In this document: positions 44,329 through 52,921 of the stretch, piece after piece
How positions within the stretch are numbered: the stretch's first letter is position 1
Layout: each line of letters starts with the position of its first letter
From: Solimicrobium silvestre
GTDB lineage: Bacteria; Pseudomonadota; Gammaproteobacteria; Burkholderiales; Burkholderiaceae_D
Direction of reading: 5' to 3'
Assembly (NCBI RefSeq): GCF_002976435.1
Contig: NZ_PUGF01000016.1
Location: 1 to 64,000 of the forward strand
DNA length: 64,000 nt
The notes under the pieces: model-generated
The model's input: only the letters and a program-made list of their open reading frames with translations
Databases searched by the model: none
Told to the model about the DNA's origin: nothing
Translations under genes and position numbers: made by a program

Positions 44329-45087
44329 ATGCAAATTCAAGATAATGTATTTATCGTCACCGGCGGTGCGTCCGGTTTAGGCGCAGCCACAGCGCGCATG
44401 ATTACCGCTAACGGCGGAAAAGTAGTAATAGCTGACGTGCAAGCCGCCTTGGGCGAAAAATTAGCAGCTGAATTGAATGGCCGCTTTGTGCAATGCGACG
44501 TCACTTCCGAAGCAGATGGCTTGGCTGTGATAGCCGCCGCGACAGCATTCGGCACATTACGTGGTTTGATTAATTGCGCTGGCGTAGCACCGGCCATAAA
44601 AACAGTCGGTAAAGATGGCGCGCATCCGCTGGAAGCATTTCAACGCACCGTGAATATTAACTTGGTGGGTACATTTAATATGTGCCGCTTAGCTGCCGAG
44701 GCCATCTCAAAGACCGAATTAACTAGCCAAGGTGAGCGCGGCGTGTTGATTAATACGGCTTCTGTTGCTGCATTTGATGGACAAATGGGGCAAGCAGCTT
44801 ACGCTTCTTCTAAAGCGGCGGTAGTTGGTTTGACTTTGCCGATGGCGCGCGACTTAGCTCGCAATGCAATTCGTGTGATGACGATTGCGCCAGGTATTTT
44901 CGAAACACCGATGTTGTTAGGCATGCCGCAAGAAGTGCAAGACGCTTTAGGCCGCAGCGTACCGTTCCCTTCACGTTTAGGTAAGCCTGACGAATACGCG
45001 CAGTTGGCTAAGTCGATTATTGAAAACATGATGTTGAATGGTGAGTCTATCCGTTTGGATGGTTCGATTCGGATGCAACCTAAATAG
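44329..45087 (+). CDS. SDR family 3-hydroxyacyl-CoA dehydrogenase-like
   Basis: 252 aa, a classical short-chain dehydrogenase. NAD binding motif TGGASGLG at residues 11-18, ADV acidic loop at the end of strand 2, NCAGVAP, catalytic Ser in INTASVAAF and YASSK near 160, then PGIFETPML. Overall it resembles HSD17B10/3-hydroxyacyl-CoA dehydrogenase type 2, which oxidises 3-hydroxyacyl-CoA or 2-methyl-3-hydroxybutyryl-CoA in fatty acid and isoleucine breakdown. GGAAATG precedes the start. A LiuR-like operator supports this role. Ends at a strong terminator. Confidence 0.88.
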   Translation: MQIQDNVFIVTGGASGLGAATARMITANGGKVVIADVQAALGEKLAAELNGRFVQCDVTSEADGLAVIAAATAFGTLRGLINCAGVAPAIKTVGKDGAHPLEAFQRTVNINLVGTFNMCRLAAEAISKTELTSQGERGVLINTASVAAFDGQMGQAAYASSKAAVVGLTLPMARDLARNAIRVMTIAPGIFETPMLLGMPQEVQDALGRSVPFPSRLGKPDEYAQLAKSIIENMMLNGESIRLDGSIRMQPK

Positions 45088-45167
45088 TTGTTGTAATAAA
45101 CACATAGCAACAGTTGGGAATCAGAAAATATATTACCCATGACAATTTTCTGTAAGGGTAATAAACT

Positions 45168-45203
45168 AACGCAGGCTATCTTTGATAGTCTGCGTTTTTT
45201 TGT
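45168..45203 (+). terminator. Rho-independent terminator after the SDR gene
   Basis: Stem AACGCAGGCTATC/GATAGTCTGCGTT with a TTT loop and one mismatch, followed by a run of T. Confidence 0.88.
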
Positions 45204-45245
45204 GGGCACGGCTAATTTAATCGACTAACCCAACCATCCGAAGCT

Positions 45246-46427
45246 ATGACGGCTAATGCAAAAACAGGACTAATCTTATCCGGTGGTGGAGCGCGTGCCG
45301 CTTACCAGGTTGGTGTGTTGAGGGCGATTGCCAGTCTGCTAAAAGAGGCTGGTTGGCCAGCGCATCAAAACCCTTTTCCCATTATTTGCGGTACTTCAGC
45401 GGGAGCTATTAATGCCACGGCATTAGCTTGCAGTGCTGAAAATTTCGGCTTGGGCCTGCGCAGGTTGGAGCGTGTATGGGCCGGTATGGAAGCACATCAA
45501 ATTTACCGCGCCGACTCGTTAGCGATGATGCGCTCGGGCGCAAGATGGATATCTATTTTGTCCTTAGGTTGGATGCTGCGGCGCTGGATGAAGACGCCAC
45601 CGAGCTCATTACTTAATAATGACCCGCTCGCGGAATTGCTGACTAAAATGCTGGATTTTACTGGCTTGGATGCAAGCCTTGCATCGGGCTCGCTGCAGGC
45701 GCTGGCCATTACCGCGTCGTCGTATACCACCGGGATGCACCTCACTTTTTATCAAACCTTGGCAGAGATTGAGCCGTGGGTACGTTCGCAGCGCTTATCG
45801 CAACGTGATTTTATTAGTGTGCAACATTTACTGGCGTCCTCCGCTATCCCGTTTATTTTCCCTTCTATTCCATTAAATTGGAACGGCGACATGGAATATT
45901 GCGGCGACGGTTCCATGCGCCAGCTAGCTCCGATTTCACCGGCGATACATTTGGGCGCTGAAAAAATATTAATTATTGGGGCGGGGCGTATGTCTGAAAC
46001 CAGACGCGATATGCCCGAAGTAATTTCTTATCCCAGCATTGCCCAAATTGCCGGTCATGCCATGTCCAGTATTTTCTTGGATAGTCTAGCGGTTGATATT
46101 GAGCGGGTGACCCGTATCAATAGAACGCTTTCCATGCTGCCGGATGAATATAAGCAACAAACTGAATTGCGCCCAATTAAAATCCTGGTCATCTCGCCTT
46201 CCCAGCGGGTGGATGAAATTGCCACCCGTCATATTCACAGCCTGCCCAAACCGATCCGCGTTATGTTGGGTGGCATAGGCGCCACCGAGGCACGTGGCTC
46301 TGCTTTAGCTTCGTATTTATTGTTTGAATCTAGCTTTACCATTGAATTAATGGGGCTTGGCTATGCTGATACGATACGTATGAAGGACGAAGTACTGGCA
46401 TTTTTTGGTGATGGCCGCGTCCATTGA
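45246..46427 (+). CDS. Patatin-like phospholipase
   Basis: 393 aa. Oxyanion-hole motif GGGARAAY at residues ~12-19, nucleophile GTSAG near 50 and the acid in GDGSM near 221, the Ser-Asp dyad of patatins. Cytosolic or membrane-associated; hydrolyses acyl esters of phospholipids in the family. The N-terminus (MTANAKTGLILSGGG) matches. The RNase gene overlaps its 3' region only if a longer RNase start is used; from 46447 there is a 19-bp gap. Confidence 0.9.
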   Translation: MTANAKTGLILSGGGARAAYQVGVLRAIASLLKEAGWPAHQNPFPIICGTSAGAINATALACSAENFGLGLRRLERVWAGMEAHQIYRADSLAMMRSGARWISILSLGWMLRRWMKTPPSSLLNNDPLAELLTKMLDFTGLDASLASGSLQALAITASSYTTGMHLTFYQTLAEIEPWVRSQRLSQRDFISVQHLLASSAIPFIFPSIPLNWNGDMEYCGDGSMRQLAPISPAIHLGAEKILIIGAGRMSETRRDMPEVISYPSIAQIAGHAMSSIFLDSLAVDIERVTRINRTLSMLPDEYKQQTELRPIKILVISPSQRVDEIATRHIHSLPKPIRVMLGGIGATEARGSALASYLLFESSFTIELMGLGYADTIRMKDEVLAFFGDGRVH

Positions 46428-46446
46428 AAAGCTTTCGATACTCTTG

Positions 46447-46821
46447 ATGATGAACAATTTAAAAACTTGGCTTCTTGCGATAGCCTGCTCAGCTCTTTTT
46501 TGCCTGCCCTGCTTTGCGGAGGCGGACACCGGTTTGGCGCAGGTGCGTTTCGATCAGTTGCCAGTAAGTGCGCAGAAAACGTTAGGCTTAATTAAACAGA
46601 ATGGCCCTTTCCCTTTTGATAAAGATGGTGTAGTTTTTGGTAATTACGAAGGTATTTTGCCTAAACAAAAACGTGGTTATTATCATGAGTACACAGTACC
46701 AACGGCGGGCGCTAAAAATCGAGGTGCGCAGCGTATAGTGATGGGTGGAACTCTACAAAATTCACCTGATTTTTATTATACTAATGACCATTACGCCAGC
46801 TTTAAGCGTATTCAAGAGTGA
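46447..46821 (+). CDS. Secreted guanyl-specific RNase (barnase/RNase T1-Sa family)
   Basis: 125 aa from MMNNLKTW at 46447, with a signal peptide ending CFAEAD. The RNase core is complete: PVSAQKTLGLIKQNGPFPF, KDGVVFGNYEGILP, GYYHEYTVPT (catalytic Glu near 81), RGAQRIV (Arg) and TNDHYASFKRI (catalytic His near 114). Such enzymes cut RNA 3' of G after secretion. A barstar-like inhibitor gene follows 26 bp downstream and would protect the cytosol before export. Confidence 0.9.
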   Translation: MMNNLKTWLLAIACSALFCLPCFAEADTGLAQVRFDQLPVSAQKTLGLIKQNGPFPFDKDGVVFGNYEGILPKQKRGYYHEYTVPTAGAKNRGAQRIVMGGTLQNSPDFYYTNDHYASFKRIQE

Positions 46822-46847
46822 AGTAAAATTAGTTTTTAGGGGGAAAT

Positions 46848-47246
46848 GTGAATTTATTAAGCACAGTCAGAGTTAATAGTGTGCAATCGATACGTGCTTT
46901 CCGCGTGGTTGATTTACAGGCTGCGGCGGCAGAGTTGGGGCAGCATTTTTTGATCGCCAATTGTGCGCCAGCGACGACCAAGCAGCAAGTCTTAGCGGAG
47001 ATCGCGCAAGGCTTTTATTTCCCTGAACATTTCGGTGAAAATTTTGACGCGCTGTATGACTGTTTAACCAGCTTGGTACATAAGGCCGGAGCCCAGCCGG
47101 GTTTTGTGGTGGTGCTTGAGCAAATACCGAATACCCCGGAATTTGATAAGGAAGCGCGTGAAACTTTGCTGGATGTGTTTCGTGATGCGTCCGATTTTTG
47201 GGAGAAAAAGAAAGTGCCATTCAGGCTGTTTTACTACTATAAATAG
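46848..47246 (+). CDS. Barstar-like RNase inhibitor
   Basis: 132 aa, no signal peptide, so cytosolic. The barstar core is seen in a parallel strand (HFLIANCAP), helix (TTKQQVLAEIAQGFYFPEHF), GENFDALYDCLTSL, which has the acidic residues that block the RNase active site, and VVVLEQIPN. GTG start with AGGGGGA before it. It pairs with the RNase gene 26 bp upstream. The Asp of GENFDALYDCL is the contact residue expected from the known barnase-barstar complex. Confidence 0.9.
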   Translation: MNLLSTVRVNSVQSIRAFRVVDLQAAAAELGQHFLIANCAPATTKQQVLAEIAQGFYFPEHFGENFDALYDCLTSLVHKAGAQPGFVVVLEQIPNTPEFDKEARETLLDVFRDASDFWEKKKVPFRLFYYYK

Positions 47247-47257
47247 AGGATGAGTGT

Positions 47258-47284
47258 AGGGTGGGCACGGGTTTGTGCCCACGC
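47258..47284. repeat. Short hairpin repeat (GTGGGCAC type), copy 1
   Basis: GTGGGCAC (47261-47268) pairs with GTGCCCAC (47275-47282) around GGGTTT. The same hairpin, slightly longer, occurs at 61986-62009. It may act as a weak terminator of the RNase-inhibitor operon. Confidence 0.6.
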
Positions 47285-47346
47285 GTTACCTTCGATTAAA
47301 CCTATTCTTAATAAAAATCCATTGTTTTTCTACCGTTACGCGTGGA

Positions 47347-47409
47347 GTAGCAGGGATTTTGAGTGGCACGCCACTCACCTGCGAAACGGTCTGTGCATGC
47401 AGGCACAGA
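47347..47409 (-). repeat. 63-bp dispersed repeat, copy 1 (inverted relative to copy 2)
   Basis: Its reverse complement matches 52553-52615 at 54 of 63 positions by my alignment. Inside are two small palindromes, GTCTGTGC/GCACAGAC and AGTGGC/GCCACT, so it is probably a REP-type element. It lies between the barstar gene and purN. Confidence 0.75.
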
Positions 47410-47483
47410 CTCCATCCGTATAGGGGAAACAGGGAGCACGATGAAGCCGTGCCCACTCTACGATCTGAAAAGTGCATCATCCT

Positions 47484-47514
47484 TTGTTTAGAGTAAGTCC
47501 GAATGCTGTACAAT
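47484..47514 (+). promoter_or_regulatory. Promoter of purN, possibly giving a leaderless mRNA
   Basis: A -10 TACAAT at 47509-47514 and a weak -35 TTGTTT at 47484-47489. The expected start site, about 7 bases past the -10, falls at or beside the ATG at 47521, and no ribosome binding site is present. Confidence 0.5.
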
Positions 47515-47520
47515 ACCGCG

Positions 47521-48105
47521 ATGAAAAATATCGTTATTTTGATTTCAGGGCGCGGTAGCAATATGCAAGCCATTGTGGCGGCAGCACAAGCGCAAGAATG
47601 GCCGGCGCGGATTGCGGCAGTTATTAGTAATCGTGCCGACGCAGAAGGCTTGGAGTTTGCAGCACAACACGGCATTCCAACGGCTGTGGTGGTGAGTAAA
47701 AATTACCCGTCGCGTGCTGAGTTTGACACGGCGTTACAAACCCAAATAGAGCAATTTTCCCCTGATTTAGTCGTGCTGGCTGGTTTTCTGCGCATCTTGA
47801 CTAGCGAGTTTGTGCAGCATTACGCAGGTCGAATGATCAATATTCACCCTTCTTTGTTGCCAAATTTCACAGGTCTGCATACTCACCGTCAAGCGTTGCA
47901 AGCTGGCGCACTTGAACATGGTGCCACGGTGCATGTGGTAACTGCAGAGTTGGACCACGGTCCGATTCTTGATCAGGCACGCGTTCCGGTGTTGCCAGAC
48001 GATACCGAAGATAGCCTGGCTAGCCGTGTTTTAGCGCAAGAACATATTTTGTATCCGCGCGTCATACGCCAAATTTTAGACGGCAAATTGCGTTTGCAGA
48101 AGTGA
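47521..48105 (+). CDS. purN: Phosphoribosylglycinamide formyltransferase
   Basis: 194 aa. Transfers formyl from 10-formyl-THF to GAR in purine synthesis. Motifs: ILISGRGSNMQAIV, DLVVLAGFLRIL, the catalytic INIHPSLLPNFTGLHTH (family IHPSLLP with His) and the catalytic Asp in ELDHGPILDQ. The Met at 47521 (MKNIVIL) is the family start; a Met at 47503 would add six residues and overlap the -10. Downstream lies the RsmB-like gene, as in related betaproteobacteria. Confidence 0.95.
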   Translation: MKNIVILISGRGSNMQAIVAAAQAQEWPARIAAVISNRADAEGLEFAAQHGIPTAVVVSKNYPSRAEFDTALQTQIEQFSPDLVVLAGFLRILTSEFVQHYAGRMINIHPSLLPNFTGLHTHRQALQAGALEHGATVHVVTAELDHGPILDQARVPVLPDDTEDSLASRVLAQEHILYPRVIRQILDGKLRLQK

Positions 48106-48197
48106 ATTAAGTACCACCCCATCGACGCCCTAGCGTTGCAATCACCGAGTAAGCCGATTTAAGCCTATCTTACCCATTAAATAAAAGAAAGAATCCC

Positions 48198-49454
48198 ATG
48201 CGCTTACCTCCAGCCCTCATTGGCCATACAGAAGAAGTATTACGTGAAGTGTTACGCTTTACTGCTCCAGCCGACAGCACGTTGTCGCGTTATTTTCGTG
48301 ATCACACCCGTTTAGGCGCGCGTGAACGTGGCGTTATTGCCGAAAGTATTTACGGTTTGTTGCGTAATAAAGCGGTCTACACCAGCTTTTCCGAATCCGG
48401 TAGCGGCGCCTTGATCCGTCGTATGGCCTTACTGGCTTTAGCTGACGGCGTCGGCATTGATGCCTTAGGTGGGCTTACCGAGCTGGAAACCGAATGGTTG
48501 ACCCGCGTCATGGAAATTGACCGCAACCATTTGCCGCTCGAATTGCGCGTCAATTTACCGACATGGCTGTTTCAGAAATTAACCGAGCAATTAGGCGAAG
48601 AGGGCATGTTGGCTTTTACCAAGGCCACCAATGAGCCGGCACCTTTGGATTTGCGCGTCAACACTATCAAGGCGGAACGTGATGCTGTGCGCGCTGAACT
48701 GGCGTTAGCGCCAATTCAAGCCGAGCCAACCCCATTTGCGCCGGATGGCTTGCGGGTTCTTAAAAAACCTTCCTTGCAAAATCTACCCTTGTTTAAAAGC
48801 GGTGCGATTGAAGTGCAAGACGAAGGTAGTCAATTGTTGGCGCAAATTGTTGGCGCGAAACGCGGCGAAATGGTGGTTGATTTCTGCGCCGGCGCTGGTG
48901 GTAAAACCTTGGCGTTGGGTGCTGCGATGCGCAACACCGGCCGTTTATACGCGTTTGATATTTCTGAAAAACGCCTGGCCAAACTCAAGCCGCGGTTGGC
49001 GCGTAGCGGTTTGTCTAATGTGCATCCAGTTTTAATTGCCCATGAACGCGACGCTAAAATTAAACGTTTAGCAGGCAAAATCGACCGCGTGTTAGTTGAT
49101 GCTCCATGTAGCGGATTGGGAACCTTGCGCCGTAATCCCGACGTTAAATGGCGTCAGTTGCCAACAGCGATTGCTGAATTGAATGTCAAACAAGCTGCCA
49201 TTTTAGATAGTGCAGCACGCTTGGTTAAACCAGGTGGACGCTTGGTGTACGCGACCTGCAGTATTTTGAAGGAAGAAAATGAAGCGATTGCAGAGCAATT
49301 TTTAGCAACGCACGCTGAATTTGAATTGTTACCTATGCGCGATGTTTTGGTCGAGCAAAAAATTGTCTTGGAAATGGATAGCTACCTGAAATTATCTCCA
49401 GAGCAACATCAAACCGATGGTTTTTTTGCAGCAGCTTTTCAGCGTAAAAAATAA
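48198..49454 (+). CDS. RsmB/NOP2-family m5C RNA methyltransferase
   Basis: 418 aa. N-terminal helical NusB-like part (residues ~1-150), then a PUA-less Rossmann methyltransferase: DFCAGAGGKTLALGA (SAM site, near 232), LYAFDISEKRL, the catalytic VDAPCSGLGTLRRNPDVKW near 303 and the second Cys in YATCSILKEEN near 353. It methylates cytosine-5 of rRNA or tRNA. It resembles RsmB but is not next to fmt/def, so I do not give the symbol. Follows purN by 92 bp. Confidence 0.9.
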   Translation: MRLPPALIGHTEEVLREVLRFTAPADSTLSRYFRDHTRLGARERGVIAESIYGLLRNKAVYTSFSESGSGALIRRMALLALADGVGIDALGGLTELETEWLTRVMEIDRNHLPLELRVNLPTWLFQKLTEQLGEEGMLAFTKATNEPAPLDLRVNTIKAERDAVRAELALAPIQAEPTPFAPDGLRVLKKPSLQNLPLFKSGAIEVQDEGSQLLAQIVGAKRGEMVVDFCAGAGGKTLALGAAMRNTGRLYAFDISEKRLAKLKPRLARSGLSNVHPVLIAHERDAKIKRLAGKIDRVLVDAPCSGLGTLRRNPDVKWRQLPTAIAELNVKQAAILDSAARLVKPGGRLVYATCSILKEENEAIAEQFLATHAEFELLPMRDVLVEQKIVLEMDSYLKLSPEQHQTDGFFAAAFQRKK

Positions 49455-49490
49455 ATTAGTTTAAGCCCTACATGTTGTATCGCCCTCAAC

Positions 49491-49512
49491 GTCATTCCGC
49501 CTGCGCGAGGAT
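49491..49512. repeat. REP-like sequence, degenerate copy
   Basis: CATTCCGCCTGCGCGAGGATG is a degenerate form of the palindrome ATTCCCGCCTGCGCGGGAAT found intact at 60268-60297. Confidence 0.5.
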
Positions 49513-49591
49513 GAAGTTGAGGGGCACTACCAACAAACCTCTCCTGCCAGGCCAGGGAATTTCTATCAAAACACTCTCATCAAAACTTTAA

Positions 49592-50905
49592 ATGCTAATT
49601 AATCTTTTAAGCGATTTTTGGACTGATCTACATGAAACCCGCGTGTGGTGGCAAATCGCCGTCGTCACATTATGCGTATTGGCAAGCTATTTTATCTCAC
49701 GCTTGTTACGTAAGCGCTTTCCTATCGATGTGAGTTATTCACCGGCCGAAACGTTGGCCGCACAAGCATTTTCCCGTATTTTATTTCCGGCGATTTTGTG
49801 GGGATTTCTTTATTTGGGGAAACTCGTTTTATTGAAATGGCAGCACGTTTATTTGTTGTCATTGCTGATCCCGATTTTCGGTTCATTGGCTTTAATTCGT
49901 TTCGGTAATTACCTGTCGCGCCGAATTTTTGCGCGTAGCACTAACATCGGTAATGTTCACTTGTTGATTGAAAAAATATTTTCCTGGGGCGTTTGGATAG
50001 TTGCCATCCTTTATTACACTGGATCGTTGCAAGATGTCTTGAATTTCATGGACGCAACCACCATCTCCGTAGGACGTAACAAGCTTTCCTTCATGGAGAT
50101 TTTGCAGGCGGTGATTTCGGTTGTCGTGACTGTTTTACTGGCACTGTGGGCCAGTGCGGCATTGGATAAACAGTTAATGAAAGTAAATTCGATCCACACC
50201 TCATCGCGTTTGGTGCTGAGTAGATTGGGTCGTAGCTTGCTGATTGTTTTTGCGATATTGATTAGCCTGTCCCTGGTCGGCATTGATCTAACTGTGTTGT
50301 CGGTATTTGGTGGTGCGCTAGGTGTAGGGTTGGGATTGGGCTTGCAGAGAATTGCCAGCAATTATGTTTCCGGGTTCATTATTTTGTTAGATCGTAGTTT
50401 GGCGATTGATGACTTAATTACCGTTGATAAATATACCGGCAAAGTCAGCAAAATCAACACGCGCTATACCGTATTGAAAGGTTTGGATGGGGTTGAATCG
50501 GTAATTCCAAATGAAATGCTGGTTTCGTCGCCCGTGCAAAATTTTTCATTAACCGACCGGGCAGTGTGGATGAGCACGGACTTAACCGTAGCTTACAACA
50601 CCGATATTGAAGCATTGCTGCCGATGTTGGTTGCCGCAGCCAGCAGTGTAGAGCGCGTATCAAAAACGGCATCGCCATCCGCCAACCTGATTAATTTTGG
50701 ATTGAATGGCTTGGAATTACGGATCGGGTTTTGGATTAACGATCCTGAAAATGGAAAAATGGGCGTGTCGTCGCAGGTTAATCGTGCAATATGGAAGCTG
50801 TTGCAGGAGCAGAAGGTCGAAGTTCCTTATCCTCAGACTGAAATAAGAGTGCTGGATCGGGGGCAAAGCAGCCCTGGAAATACTTGCGCTGAGGAATTAA
50901 ACTGA
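49592..50905 (+). CDS. MscS-type mechanosensitive channel
   Basis: 437 aa with about five transmembrane segments. The pore helix is the Gly/Ala-rich VLSVFGGALGVGLGLGLQRI near residues 230-250, followed by the MscS beta domain (ISNYVSG-like ASNYVSGFIILLDRSLAIDD, KVSKINTRYTVL, IPNEMLVSSPVQNFS). Extra N-terminal helices make it longer than E. coli MscS (286 aa). It opens under membrane tension to relieve osmotic shock. Alone in its transcription unit. Confidence 0.93.
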   Translation: MLINLLSDFWTDLHETRVWWQIAVVTLCVLASYFISRLLRKRFPIDVSYSPAETLAAQAFSRILFPAILWGFLYLGKLVLLKWQHVYLLSLLIPIFGSLALIRFGNYLSRRIFARSTNIGNVHLLIEKIFSWGVWIVAILYYTGSLQDVLNFMDATTISVGRNKLSFMEILQAVISVVVTVLLALWASAALDKQLMKVNSIHTSSRLVLSRLGRSLLIVFAILISLSLVGIDLTVLSVFGGALGVGLGLGLQRIASNYVSGFIILLDRSLAIDDLITVDKYTGKVSKINTRYTVLKGLDGVESVIPNEMLVSSPVQNFSLTDRAVWMSTDLTVAYNTDIEALLPMLVAAASSVERVSKTASPSANLINFGLNGLELRIGFWINDPENGKMGVSSQVNRAIWKLLQEQKVEVPYPQTEIRVLDRGQSSPGNTCAEELN

Positions 50906-51098
50906 TAATATAGGTGAACAGTAAGAGCAGGTAATACTGCCTGCAATAAGTAGATAAATGCTAGTTGGGTCGTTTTGGCTCAGCATAAGTAAATTCGAGT
51001 ACAATACTGTCCAAGTAAAAAATAATAGTGGCGTAAAAAGTAGTTATTTAGCATCTCATAGAGCCACAGAGACATCTTTCAAACAGGAGTTGAATATT

Positions 51099-52301
51099 TT
51101 GAGTAATTTTATGACCGCAGCACTCGATTTTTTAGCCAATGGATTTACACGGGCATCAGGTTGGGAAGTATTTATTTTTACAATGATAGTGACGCACATT
51201 ACTATTGTTAGCGTTACTATTTTTTTGCATCGTTGCCAAGCGCATCGCGCCTTGGATTTGCATGCTCTCCCAAGTCATTTTTTCCGTTTTTGGCTCTGGT
51301 TGACGACTGGTCAAGTTACCAAAGAATGGGCTTCTATTCATCGCAAGCACCATGCTAAATGCGAAACAGAAGAAGATCCACATAGCCCGGTAACTCGCGG
51401 CATTAAAAAAGTATTCTGGCAAGGCGCTGAATTGTATCGCGCAGAATCCAAAAATAAAGAAACCATGACTAAATACGGTCACGGCACACCTGATGACTGG
51501 ATCGAACGTAATTTGTACACCCGCTTTAGCTGGCAGGGTGTGGCATTAATGTTGGTTATTAACATTATGCTGTTCGGCGTTATCGGCATTACGGTTTGGG
51601 CAGTACAAATGTTGTGGATACCTGTGAATGCAGCCGGCATCATTAATGGTATTGGTCACTATTGGGGTTATCGCAATTACGATTGCGCTGATGCCTCGAC
51701 CAATATTTTGCCAATCGGTATTTTAATTGGTGGTGAAGAGTTGCATAATAATCACCATACTTTTGGTACGTCAGCTAAATTCTCCTCAAAATGGTATGAG
51801 TTCGACATAGGCTGGTTCTATATTCGCATCATGCAAATGTGTGGTTTAGCTACCGTTAAAAAAGTAGCTCCAGAACCAAAATTGCTTGCGAAAAATACCG
51901 TGGTAGATCAAATGACGTTGCAATCAGTTATTGCAAACCGCTATGAAGTTATGGCGAAGTACACTAAATCACTGAAAAAAATGTGGCGCGTTGAGTTGGA
52001 ACATCTGCGTGACAAAGCCAAACTGGAAGACGCTTTCCTTGCTTCAAGCAAAAAATTATTGCAATGTGAGCCAGCTAAATTGCAGGCTGTGGATATGCAG
52101 CAATTAAAAGAATTGTTTGCTCACAGCAAAGCGTTAAAAACCATGCATGAAATGCGCGTTGAATTAAACGTGATTTGGGATCGTTCTAATGATACCCGCG
52201 AGCAATTAGTCCAGAAGTTACAAGACTGGTGCGCACGTGCAGAAGCATCCGGTATTCAGGCTTTAGAAGAATTCGCATTTAGATTGCGTCGTTACGCTTA
52301 A
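51099..52301 (+). CDS. Acyl-CoA/acyl-lipid fatty acid desaturase
   Basis: 401 aa from the TTG at 51099. The three histidine boxes of membrane desaturases are present: HRCQAH, HRKHH and HNNHH; about four transmembrane segments lie between them. A C-terminal helical ~130 residues is peculiar to this bacterial group. It would introduce a cis double bond (Delta9 type) with Fe2+ and oxygen. AGGAG at 51085-51089 sits 9 bp before the TTG, but 21 bp before the next ATG (51111), so the TTG is my choice. A -10-like TACAAT lies at 51000-51005. Confidence 0.9.
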   Translation: MSNFMTAALDFLANGFTRASGWEVFIFTMIVTHITIVSVTIFLHRCQAHRALDLHALPSHFFRFWLWLTTGQVTKEWASIHRKHHAKCETEEDPHSPVTRGIKKVFWQGAELYRAESKNKETMTKYGHGTPDDWIERNLYTRFSWQGVALMLVINIMLFGVIGITVWAVQMLWIPVNAAGIINGIGHYWGYRNYDCADASTNILPIGILIGGEELHNNHHTFGTSAKFSSKWYEFDIGWFYIRIMQMCGLATVKKVAPEPKLLAKNTVVDQMTLQSVIANRYEVMAKYTKSLKKMWRVELEHLRDKAKLEDAFLASSKKLLQCEPAKLQAVDMQQLKELFAHSKALKTMHEMRVELNVIWDRSNDTREQLVQKLQDWCARAEASGIQALEEFAFRLRRYA

Positions 52302-52322
52302 TTGCTGTAGTCGCTACGTACG

Positions 52323-52350
52323 GAAAAGCACCTTTCGGGGTGTTTTTTTT
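52323..52350 (+). terminator. Terminator after the desaturase gene
   Basis: Short stem CACC/GGTG within AAAAGCACCTTTCGGGGTG and a run of eight T. Confidence 0.7.
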
Positions 52351-52426
52351 ATTTGGTTGAATAGCGTGATATAAGCATTTTCTCCACTATCCAAATTTTC
52401 GTATAGCTTCTACGGGTTAAGCCCGA

Positions 52427-52450
52427 CACTCCCGCACAGGCGGGAGCTTA
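52427..52450. repeat. REP sequence
   Basis: CACTCCCGCACAGGCGGGAGC, near-palindromic and the same family as 60139-60172. It lies in the 426-bp gap 52302-52727, which otherwise holds the two terminators and the 63-bp repeat, no gene. Confidence 0.7.
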
Positions 52451-52552
52451 GTAATTAACGTGGAAACACATGAATCAACAATGTTTTTATGGAGTGCTAC
52501 GCTCGTAGTTGTTGAATTAGGCACTTTGTGCCTTATATCTCTAGAGACGAGA

Positions 52553-52615
52553 TCTGTGCTTACATGCTCAGACCGTTACACAGGTGGGCGGCATGCCACT
52601 CAAAATCCCTGCTCC
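52553..52615 (+). repeat. 63-bp dispersed repeat, copy 2
   Basis: Matches the reverse complement of 47347-47409 at 54 of 63 positions. It lies 5.1 kb away in opposite orientation, between the desaturase and rpmG genes. Confidence 0.75.
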
Positions 52616-52671
52616 ATCACTAGATTCCTGTCTGCCTGGAAATGACGTTGTTAGGAATTGTTGGCGCAACC

Positions 52672-52706
52672 ATAAAAAAACCGCATTAAAAAATGCGGTT
52701 TTTTAA
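52672..52706. terminator. Bidirectional terminator, serves rpmG
   Basis: Stem AACCGCATT/AATGCGGTT with an AAAA loop, A-run before and T-run after; about 22 bp past the rpmG stop on the minus strand. Confidence 0.85.
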
Positions 52707-52727
52707 AAGCCTAACTAAGCAAATCAA

Positions 52728-52895
52728 TTACTTGATCTTAGTTTCTTTGTAGATTACATGCTTACGTGCCTTGGGATCAAACTTCATGATCTCCATTTTT
52801 TCAGGCATGCTACGCTTGTTTTTTGATGTCGTATAGAAATGACCGGTACCTGCAGTCGATTCTAACTTAATTTTGTCACGCCCAGATTTAGCCAT
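52728..52895 (-). CDS. rpmG: 50S ribosomal protein L33
   Basis: 55 aa, read directly from the DNA: it starts [16 protein letters not shown], continues through [21 protein letters not shown] and ends [10 protein letters not shown]. It is the non-zinc form, without the CxxC pairs of paralogues. Follows rpmB by 26 bp, the usual rpmB-rpmG operon. Confidence 0.97.
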   Translation of the reverse strand: MAKSGRDKIKLESTAGTGHFYTTSKNKRSMPEKMEIMKFDPKARKHVIYKETKIK

Positions 52896-52921
52896 GATAT
52901 TTTCCTAAAAATAGTTACCGC

